41,075 nt of DNA from Pirellulaceae bacterium. Its GTDB lineage: Bacteria > Planctomycetota > Planctomycetia > Pirellulales > Pirellulaceae. Below the pieces are notes generated by a model. That model worked only from the letters and a program-made list of their open reading frames with translations, was not told where the DNA came from and did no database searches. The DNA lies in contig JALSIV010000422.1 in assembly GCA_026989685.1 (NCBI GenBank), positions 1 through 41,075 of the forward strand, in the 5' to 3' direction. Positions 29,488 through 36,568 of this stretch are shown here, one piece after another. Position 1 is the first letter of the stretch; every line of letters begins with the position of its first letter. Made by a program: the position numbers and the translations under genes.

Positions 29488-29527
29488 AAAACCGACGTCG
29501 GGCGATCGTCGCCCGAGTCGGTTTTTT
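29488..29527 (+). terminator. Rho-independent terminator after tRNA-Glu
   Basis: ACCGACGTCGGGCGA at 29491-29505 pairs with TCGCCCGAGTCGGT at 29509-29522 around a TCG loop, with one bulged base. It is preceded by A residues and followed by a run of six T. Confidence 0.88.
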
Positions 29528-29684
29528 CTGCTTTGCCGGCCATTTCCGGCTATTCTCGCAATCTGCTGCTTCGGGTTTTGCTTCGCCTTTGTGGCCAGCT
29601 CGAAGCGATCGTCCGTCACTTGCCGGTAGTGCCGATCGGCCACGGCTTGAGCGTGCCCAAGCCATGCTTCGCACAATCAATCAC

Positions 29685-29768
29685 AGACACCCACCGGTCT
29701 TGCTGTCTGGGAATCCTCCCAACTTCAATCGTCCCAATGAGTTGTCGATTGGAAAAAGGTGGGTGTCT
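29685..29768. repeat. 11-bp inverted repeat, possible small mobile-element remnant
   Basis: AGACACCCACC (29685-29695) and its exact complement GGTGGGTGTCT (29758-29768) bracket 62 bases. Directly after the right arm, GGGTGTCTATGACTGC is repeated in tandem (about 29761-29792). No coding region is convincing between the terminator and 29815. Confidence 0.6.
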
Positions 29769-29815
29769 ATGACTGCGGGTGTCTATGACTGCGGGTGTGG
29801 CGCGATCGCGAAGCG

Positions 29816-30136
29816 CTATCGTGATGCCTCTTCGTCATCGTAGTCTTCGTCGTCGTAGTCTTCGTCGTCGTAGTCTTCGTCGTCGAGGCACTCATCATCG
29901 TCGTCTTCGAGTTCATCGTCCTCTTCATCGATGGCCGTGACCAGTTCGTCGGGCCAGTCGACGCTGAACCGGCCGCCGCAGTTCCCGCATTGGTACTGGT
30001 CGTCCGTGTTGTCTGGATCAACTGGAAGTTCGTATCGTATCCCGCAGTGGGGGCAGGGGACTTGGCGCGTGCCGGTCACGCCACCTTGTTCGGGAAAAAT
30101 GAACTCTTCCATGAAGAAATAGTCGAAAGGATCCAT
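29816..30136 (-). CDS. Small zinc-ribbon protein with acidic repeat tail
   Basis: 106 residues. Two CxxC knuckles (CPHCGIRYEL and CGNCGGRFSV, about 22 residues apart) form a zinc ribbon similar to the CPXCG/MJ0042 type. The N-terminus is Phe-rich (MDPFDYFFMEEFIF). The last 40 residues are almost all Asp and Glu, with the unit DDEDY repeated, encoded by three 15-base DNA repeats (TCGTAGTCTTCGTCG on the plus strand). I chose the ATG at 30136 because GAGGAGAG lies upstream. It is 77 bases downstream of the CARF-HEPN gene on the same strand; a link with the CRISPR operon is possible but unproven. Its function is unknown. Confidence 0.75.
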   Translation of the reverse strand: MDPFDYFFMEEFIFPEQGGVTGTRQVPCPHCGIRYELPVDPDNTDDQYQCGNCGGRFSVDWPDELVTAIDEEDDELEDDDDECLDDEDYDDEDYDDEDYDDEEASR

Positions 30137-30213
30137 TGGAAGCTCTCCTCTGTGGAAGCGTGCGCCTTTCCGAGCGGGGCGGTCCGCCGATCCACCGCAT
30201 CGCTCTCCGTCAC

Positions 30214-31515
30214 TCACTCCCGCCGGGCGACCGGGTCGGGAAGGTGGGGCACCTGCATTCGGCTCACCCATCGCCCGATCTCATCCGATTCGATCTGGTC
30301 CAACAGCTTGCTGATCCGCTCCAGCATCCTTTCTGCTCGCCGGGCCGAGATCGGCTGCCAGCCGTGAGCCAGAATCGAGCTGTTGCGATCATTGAGCAGC
30401 CCTTCCAGCTTCATCCGCCATTGCCCGTCCTTGCGACGATGGAAGACGTGAGCGGCCGACGGATGTTTCAGTTCGCGCAGGATGTTCCAGCCGTGCACGT
30501 TGGCGATCTTGCTCGGCAGTTGGCCGCAGGCACGCCGCACGGCATCGCGAATGCTCGGGCTGCGAGAAGACCAGTTCGGCTGGGAGGCATCGATGGCGAA
30601 TTCGGTCTTCAAATAGAATTGCGCAATGGCTTCGAAGGCTCGGTAGAGCCGGGCGACGGCATCGTCATAGTGCCCTTGCAGGATCTTCCTGCGGGCGTTC
30701 TGCACCAGATCGGCCACCGCCAGCAGCGACGGCCGGGGCGCGCGGGAAAGCTCCTCCACCACGTCCGCCAGTCGTTCCACCTCGTCGACAAACGTGTGGA
30801 ACTCGCCGCCCACCGTGGCGCTGACGGCATGCCGCCGCAGCCGGTCGAGTGCGTCCTGGAAATCGGCTCGCAGCGAGGTCTGGTAGTGTTCGAACAAATC
30901 CCAGCGGTGGAGTGTCTTGGAGAGAATCGCCATCCCCGCGAAGAAGTCGGCCTCTTGGGCTCGCGACGGCCGGATCCGCTCGTAGGCCTCGGTGGCCCCT
31001 GCAAAGTGAGTCCGATTGAACAGCTCGCGTCCGCGGTCGGCCAACAGGAACCCCGTCTGGTCGTACGCGTTTCCCAGCCGCACCATCCGCATCGAATCGG
31101 GGTCCGGTTTTCCATTGACGAAGCGGACATCGACGTAGAACATGGGCAATCCGAGATGCGAAGCGACCATCGTCGCTCCTGCACTCATCCATTTCCGGCC
31201 CGGAGTCGGATCGATGGCGATTTCATGGGGGTCCAGTTGCTTCTCGAATCGCAGCCAGTGGTACAGGTCGTACACGTGGTTGACGAGTTGGCCGATTCTT
31301 TCGGGAGAGTCCTCGACGGTCACGTGCTTGACGCGATGCGGGGCGAACGAGACCCGCTCGAATACGGTGTCCATCGTCTGCTGGGACTGGCGGGTTCCGA
31401 TCAGCCCCAGATACTCCGGCCGCAGCGTCTGGATCGTGAACACGACCGGGTCGGCGGTGATGCCGACCGGCAGGATCACAGCTCGGATCGGTGAGGCATC
31501 GGCTGTTTCCTTCAT
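30214..31515 (-). CDS. CRISPR-associated CARF-HEPN protein, TIGR02710/Cas02710 family
   Basis: 433 residues. The N-terminal half is a CARF domain: a Rossmann-like start (RAVILPVGITADPVVFTIQTLRPEYLGLIGT) and the ligand-loop motif IDPTPGRKWMSAGA (about 101-114), the position where CARF proteins hold cyclic oligoadenylate. The C-terminal part has the helical stretch DDAVARLYRAFEAIAQFYL and the HEPN ribonuclease motif R377-x6-H384 (RNSSILAH). By family logic it would be an RNase switched on by the second messenger made by Cas10. I chose the ATG at 31515, 10 bases after the cas6 stop; the longer frame overlaps cas6. It is the last clear gene of the cas operon. Confidence 0.88.
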   Translation of the reverse strand: MKETADASPIRAVILPVGITADPVVFTIQTLRPEYLGLIGTRQSQQTMDTVFERVSFAPHRVKHVTVEDSPERIGQLVNHVYDLYHWLRFEKQLDPHEIAIDPTPGRKWMSAGATMVASHLGLPMFYVDVRFVNGKPDPDSMRMVRLGNAYDQTGFLLADRGRELFNRTHFAGATEAYERIRPSRAQEADFFAGMAILSKTLHRWDLFEHYQTSLRADFQDALDRLRRHAVSATVGGEFHTFVDEVERLADVVEELSRAPRPSLLAVADLVQNARRKILQGHYDDAVARLYRAFEAIAQFYLKTEFAIDASQPNWSSRSPSIRDAVRRACGQLPSKIANVHGWNILRELKHPSAAHVFHRRKDGQWRMKLEGLLNDRNSSILAHGWQPISARRAERMLERISKLLDQIESDEIGRWVSRMQVPHLPDPVARRE

Positions 31516-31525
31516 GGTGGTTGCT

Positions 31526-32506
31526 CTATTGCAGCGGTTCGACGAGAAGTTGTCCCATTCCCATGACCGTGTTCTTTCCGACATGGAGCCACTGCGCGGC
31601 CGCCAGCAGCGGCAGCAGCACTCCCGGACCGCGCGGCAGTTCGAGTGAACCGCTGACACCGTGCAGTTCGAGTTCCGTTTTCTGGCGGCCGGAATACCTC
31701 ACCAGATCGAGTCGAGTTCCCTGCCAGGAGGTTTGCGGCGTCTGTTTGGCCAACTCGAGGAGTTGTCGGCCGAGCTGCAGCCAAAGCGAGCGGTAGCGTT
31801 CCGGCAGGTACCCGGCGATGCGCCGGTTGAGCGCCGCCACCAGATCGGCCAGCGTAGGCGACTCGATCAGCCTGCCCTTGCGTCGCAAACGCAGCGGTGC
31901 GGGAAAGACCAGCCGGCAAGGCGCATCGGCCGACAACGGCCAGCCGGCCTGCGCCAGCGGCCAGGGATCGCCGTCGACCCCTGTCGATTCATCGGGGAGG
32001 ATGGTTTCCCGTCGCCGGATCTCGAACGGACGGCGCAGCTTCCCCAAGCCTTCCCGGCCCGCGTACTCCCAGCACTTGTCCAGTTCCCTGCTATATTCGA
32101 TGGCCGAGCCGATCAGGATGATCTCCACGGCCGGCACCCACTCGGGGAACGGAGGAGCCGCGCGGATGACGTAGGGGGGAGATACGGCCACCGATCCCGG
32201 AGCCGACCCGACATCGAACACGCGGCCGTAGATTTCCGGGAACAGCTCGTGGACCGCCTTGCCCCACACTCCCCGCAGCATGGGAACCGTCGCGTCGGCC
32301 GCCTCGGTATCCAACTGCATCCGGCAAGGCAGGACGAGCAGATGTTCCAACAGCAGACGGCAGACGTCCGGCAGGAAAGCGGGATCGCACAGCGGGCCAT
32401 TTTGGGGAGCGTGTGGTCGAGAAGCCGGAGGTTGCGGGATCGTCGCGCGTGGCGGCGCCGATGTTCCGGCATGTTCACGCTCTGTTCGATCGAAGACTCT
32501 CGACAT
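31526..32506 (-). CDS. cas6: CRISPR RNA-processing endoribonuclease Cas6
   Basis: About 326 residues, a RAMP protein of the PF10040 Cas6 type, which cuts the precursor CRISPR RNA within its repeats. The C-terminus has the glycine-rich loop of the family: LLPLLAAAQWLHVGKNTVMGMGQLLVEPL. The middle part contains LTLRRKGR-like RNA-binding and LADLVAALNRRIAGY segments. The first 45 residues are Pro/Arg-rich and probably disordered. The ATG at 32506 has AAGGAG 8 bases upstream, and a longer frame to 32566 has no site. Because Cas6 acts in processing, CRISPR arrays should exist elsewhere in this genome. Confidence 0.87.
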   Translation of the reverse strand: MSRVFDRTEREHAGTSAPPRATIPQPPASRPHAPQNGPLCDPAFLPDVCRLLLEHLLVLPCRMQLDTEAADATVPMLRGVWGKAVHELFPEIYGRVFDVGSAPGSVAVSPPYVIRAAPPFPEWVPAVEIILIGSAIEYSRELDKCWEYAGREGLGKLRRPFEIRRRETILPDESTGVDGDPWPLAQAGWPLSADAPCRLVFPAPLRLRRKGRLIESPTLADLVAALNRRIAGYLPERYRSLWLQLGRQLLELAKQTPQTSWQGTRLDLVRYSGRQKTELELHGVSGSLELPRGPGVLLPLLAAAQWLHVGKNTVMGMGQLLVEPLQ

Positions 32507-32574
32507 CGTGGACTCCTTCGGAAATCGGACGCACGGGGAAGGCACGGCGGCCGTCGGTCCGCGCACTCGTCCGC

Positions 32575-33616
32575 CTATCTCCCTTTCTTCCTGTCCTGCC
32601 GCGTTTGGCGGTTTTGGCTGATGTTCTCTCCCGCGGACTCGGTGCCCGTGATGTGCCGGTCGGGATCGAACGGCACGATCCGCGGATAGGCCTGTTGGCG
32701 GTTGCGGTTGAATTGGATGGTTTGCCGTGCCAGATCGCCCAGAGCGCCGCGGGCGTGCTCGTCGACGAACAAGACATCATAGCCGAACAGCAGATCGGCC
32801 TGCGGATCGGACGGATCGATCGGCTTGAGGACTTGAGCCTGAATCAGTTCGCCCTCGCCGAGTGACGAATTATCGACGCCCTCTTCGCGCACGCGCTGTT
32901 GCAGCTCGCCGCAAACGTAGATCGGCTCGAGCGCCGGCTTGCCGTCCCGTTTTCCTTTCTGAGGCGACGCGCACTTCTGGAACCAGGAAAGTCCGGCTCG
33001 CGAATTCTTGTTGTTGTTCCGAACGACGGCTCGCGGATAGCGCAGCCGCTCGACCGGCCGCTGCGCGGCTTCCCAGATCCCGGCTCTCGCGGCTACCTGA
33101 GTCGTCAACGGGGACCGCAGTTGCTCCAGCGGCAGTTCCACGGGACGCCCCTGTTCGTCCAGCACGGAGACCGACACCACTTGACAGTGCCCCAGGCCGA
33201 ACGGCTTGCCGCCGCCCAGCCGCCATGTCGACTGGCAGGCCAGCAGCAACAACGCCAGCTCTTCTTTGGAAAGCGACCGGACCGCCAAGTGCAAGGTTCC
33301 TTTGATGCCCTCGGGCAGCAACTGCGCCGAGAAGCAGACGGCTTGGCGTTCTTTCATGAGCTGTCCACGTTCGTCGTAGACTCCTTGATTCTCATATTTC
33401 CAAGGTGCTCGTTCGTCGTGGATCGAACTGTGCTGCGACGTGCGGTAGATCTTGTAGCCCGCAAAGGACTTGGACAGGTCGATGCCGTCCGGATCGGCGC
33501 CTTCCCGATTGAACGGCAGGCAACCCGGGTGAGGCGATGACAGGACCGCCAACTGCTGCGGGCCGACCAGACGGCTCTTGGCGTCTCGGAACACACTGAG
33601 GAACCTCGCGTCGGTC
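32575..33616 (-). CDS. C-terminal part of the triple-Cas7 fusion, after the frameshift
   Basis: This is the downstream piece of the giant RAMP gene, in a different frame from the rest. It continues the third Cas7-type domain (TIGR03986-like) and ends in a charged tail. It contains LLLACQSTWRLGGGKPFGLGHCQVVSVSV, the glycine-rich loop that closes RAMP folds. The frame opens across the break, where VTNLFGQVSPDP continues as TDARFLSVFRDAKSRL. Read alone, the only start is a GTG at 33594 without a ribosome site, so it is unlikely to be a separate gene. About 347 residues follow the break. It ends 68 bases before cas6. Confidence 0.85.
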
Positions 33617-36568
33617 GGGGTCGGGCGAGACCTGTCCGAACAGGTTGGTTACCATGCTGACCTGGCCGTCCTCTTGCATGTAGTCGGGATGGACCGGTTT
33701 CGGCACCTTGTCGAGCAGCCGCTGGCCACGGCGTCCCCACCTCGCCCACTGGATGCTGCGGATGTCGTCGACCGTTCGGATCTCGGCCAGTTCCGCGTGG
33801 GCCGGTTCCAGCCAAACCAAATGCCCTCGTTTGAGCTCGTTGCAAACGCCGTGCTGGTGGCGGCTCATGTAGGCCGCCCAATATTCCGACGGCAGTTCGA
33901 TCGTGGGACCGTTTGCGAGGAACAAGCCTTCTTTCTTCACGCCCTTGTTGTTGACGGGGCGTCCCGAAAGCTTGACGGCCCAAGGACGGGACGCCGATCG
34001 CGACGTGCCGACGGCCGTGATGTTCTCCCGGTCATCCAGGCCCACCCACAACCGCCGATCCGGCTGATGGGCGCTGTTTCGGAACGGCGTCAGATCGGGG
34101 GCCAGGCCGTGTTTTTGAACCGCCTGCTTCAGCTTGTCCGCCTCGACCAAGCGCGTCTCTCCCAGCCGGACCGTTCCCGGCCGGTCATAGCTTCCCGGCC
34201 GGACCACCTCGGCCAGGAAGACGTTTCGGGGACCGTCGCCCTGTTTGGACGGTCCCAACTGGGCATCCCGCCCCTGGCACAGGTACAGGTGCGGCTCGAG
34301 AAAGGCAGGGGGTCCGCCGGTGAGGACCGTCATCAGGTTCCGCAGAAAGCCGCGCACTCCGGTGGCGGGAACGATCACGTCGTTGCCGATGGTGAGCGCG
34401 TGATAGGTCTTGTGTTTTCCGGCGCCTTTCTCTTCGGTTTCGCCGCGGCGCAGCCGCTGCTTCTCGTCCTCATCCATCCCCTGCGATGTCAGCAGCGGCG
34501 ACAGCGTCTTGAGTTCGAGTCGGATCACGCCGGTGAAACGATCCTTCTCATCCGGCAGGAGTTCATCAATGGTACGCGGTGTGACGGGAGTTCGTTTCGG
34601 GGGCGTCTTTTGGAACGGCATGTAGGTGTACGGATTGTGAAACGGTTCGCCGAGCAGCCTCGCGGATCCCTTGGAGAGTTTCAGAACGGCGACGGGTTTG
34701 CCGTCCCCCTTGGCGTGAATGCGGGCCGTCTTCCGCACGACTTCCCGTTTGCCGGGGATGACGACTTTGCGGGGCTTGTTCTTCTCATCCAGGAAGATAT
34801 GGATGGGATCGCCGTCCTCGGCGTCCGCCGGATCGAAGCCGCGGCCGTCTTCGGGGACCGACGTGTAATCGATGACAATCGTTTTCCCCTTGTTTTTGCT
34901 CTGGAATGAGAGTTTGATGATTTTTTTCTTGTTCTTGGTGAAGGAGACTTGCAGCGTGCCGGTGATGTAGTCGCTGGGCGTCCGCGTTGTTTGATCGTTG
35001 GACGAGCCGGGCACGGTTCCCGCCGGCCCGAACTCGGTTCGCAGATTGTCCAGCAGATCGGGCGCATCGACGCCCTCCAATTCCGGAAGGCAGACCAGGA
35101 ATTCCTCCGCCAAAGGACCGTTGGCTGTGGGCGATTCGGCCAACCGCAGTCGTCCGGCACTCTTGCTCGAACCGATCCGGATGGTTCCGTGGTGCAGCGC
35201 GCCGAAGGCTTGCGCGAGCCACTCGATTTCCTGTTCGGTAGGCGAATCGATCAGGATCGTCACGGGAAAGCGGCACGGCGCGGTAAGGACGAGGTTGTCG
35301 AACAGCATGTGTTCGACGGCGCCGCCGGTGAGCGGATTGACGGCGACATGCATCCGCCGTTGCACTTCCGACTCGTCATCGGCTGCCAGAATCAGCGAGG
35401 AGCGGTCGGAGCGGCTGACCGGAGCCAGGCCGTCGGAGATGTGCAGGCGGCCGGAACGAATCAGACTGCCGAAGAGGTGTTCGACGGGATGGGTCTCGTC
35501 CAGATCCTCCAGCAGATCGGAGAGCCAATCCTTTTGCTGCTCGGCCGGCGGTTCCATGCACAGGCTGCCGATCCATTTGCCGTCTCGTTTCCGGCTTTGA
35601 TTCGTATCCTCCACGTACTGCCGGAAGCTGTCGGCGACGTGCCGGCCGGAGCGAGCCGCCAGTCGCTTGACCCAATCGGCGAGTGCTCCTCGGAGCGTAG
35701 CGCCGGGAAGCCGCCAGTATTCGTTTCCATCGGCTCCGCGGATGCGTTGCGGTTCGATTTCGCAGTCGATGCCTTGGCCGTCCCCGACCAGGAGATCCTG
35801 GCCGCGAGGGATTTCCAAGTGGAGGTCGATGCGGAGGCGGCGATCGGCGATGTCCGACTCGGCGACCGTCTCGGCCTTGCCGCTTGGATCGTCGATCGGC
35901 CGGTCACCGGAGGTCCGCCAACTCCAGTGGTCGTCTTCGAACTCGGCGGCGTCGCCGTCGTCCAGCAGGTTGTAGGTGCGCAGGCGAGCCTGGCCGTCGA
36001 TCCACCCCAAGCCGATGCCTCGGTTGCCGTTGCCGCCGAACACGATTCCGCGCGAAAGGAGCGCCGCCAGTTTCCGCAGGAAGTCCGGCTCCTCCGATGC
36101 GCCGGAGCCCTTGAGCCACAACGTGACGTCGGTCGAGGACCGGGGCGGAACCGACTCGATGCGGAACAGCCCGCCGTCGACTACGCGCCCCAGGTGTCGG
36201 CAGCGCAGGTGATGCGTTCTCCACAGCGGCCGAGCATCGCCGAATTGCAGCAGCGAGTCGGCGACTTCGAGCGGGCTGTCGGCGCATCCGGCCACGTAGC
36301 CTCGCGGATCGGCCACGACTTCGTGTTCGTCGTCTCCTGCCGGGATGCCGAAGAAACGAGTGACGGCCGGATCGTCGTCGGAGACATCGAGGTGGTTTCT
36401 CCAGGCCGCGCGGAGGATTCCCGCCAGGGCGGTGCCGCGCATCACCGGCCTCCCTTGGCCGTCTCGCGCCAACGAGAGTTCGTTGTGCGCTTTGCCTTCG
36501 CCGAAGGCCACGCCGCAGGGGAACACGAGCCGGAACGACAGGCGATGGACGTGGGTGTAGCTGTTCAT
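33392..36568 (-). CDS. Giant RAMP protein with three Cas7-type domains (frameshifted near its end)
   Basis: Read from the ATG at 36568, which overlaps the csx10-type stop by 4 bases (ATGA). Domain 1 (about 1-200) is Csm3-like: PVMRGTALAGILRAAWR, then the glycine loop VFGGNGNRGIGLGW. Domain 2 (about 245-480) is Csm3-like: YWRLPGATLRGALADWVKR, then VNPLTGGAVEHMLFDNLVL and IRIGSSKSAGRLRL. A basic linker (about 490-630) follows. Domain 3 (from about 635) matches TIGR03986: EPFHNPYTYMPFQ, then VIVPATGVRGFLRNLM. By hand alignment the Csm3 catalytic aspartate is kept in domain 2 (D268) but is Glu (E30) in domain 1. The frame breaks after residue about 982, in a G4 run at 33617-33620; what follows as read (to 33392) is out of frame. 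Rejoined with 32575-33616, the protein is about 1330 residues. Confidence 0.85.
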   Translation of the reverse strand: MNSYTHVHRLSFRLVFPCGVAFGEGKAHNELSLARDGQGRPVMRGTALAGILRAAWRNHLDVSDDDPAVTRFFGIPAGDDEHEVVADPRGYVAGCADSPLEVADSLLQFGDARPLWRTHHLRCRHLGRVVDGGLFRIESVPPRSSTDVTLWLKGSGASEEPDFLRKLAALLSRGIVFGGNGNRGIGLGWIDGQARLRTYNLLDDGDAAEFEDDHWSWRTSGDRPIDDPSGKAETVAESDIADRRLRIDLHLEIPRGQDLLVGDGQGIDCEIEPQRIRGADGNEYWRLPGATLRGALADWVKRLAARSGRHVADSFRQYVEDTNQSRKRDGKWIGSLCMEPPAEQQKDWLSDLLEDLDETHPVEHLFGSLIRSGRLHISDGLAPVSRSDRSSLILAADDESEVQRRMHVAVNPLTGGAVEHMLFDNLVLTAPCRFPVTILIDSPTEQEIEWLAQAFGALHHGTIRIGSSKSAGRLRLAESPTANGPLAEEFLVCLPELEGVDAPDLLDNLRTEFGPAGTVPGSSNDQTTRTPSDYITGTLQVSFTKNKKKIIKLSFQSKNKGKTIVIDYTSVPEDGRGFDPADAEDGDPIHIFLDEKNKPRKVVIPGKREVVRKTARIHAKGDGKPVAVLKLSKGSARLLGEPFHNPYTYMPFQKTPPKRTPVTPRTIDELLPDEKDRFTGVIRLELKTLSPLLTSQGMDEDEKQRLRRGETEEKGAGKHKTYHALTIGNDVIVPATGVRGFLRNLMTVLTGGPPAFLEPHLYLCQGRDAQLGPSKQGDGPRNVFLAEVVRPGSYDRPGTVRLGETRLVEADKLKQAVQKHGLAPDLTPFRNSAHQPDRRLWVGLDDRENITAVGTSRSASRPWAVKLSGRPVNNKGVKKEGLFLANGPTIELPSEYWAAYMSRHQHGVCNELKRGHLVWLEPAHAELAEIRTVDDIRSIQWARWGRRGQRLLDKVPKPVHPDYMQEDGQVSMVTNLFGQVSPDPDRREVPQCVPRRQEPSGRPAAVGGPVIASPGLPAVQSGRRRSGRHRPVQVLCGLQDLPHVAAQFDPRRTSTLEI

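Noticed and set aside
36565-36568. Stop-start overlap ATGA between the Csx10 fusion and the giant Cas7 gene taken as a sign that they were once one protein
   Set aside because: Four-base overlaps are ordinary translational coupling and occur also between fliO and fliP here.
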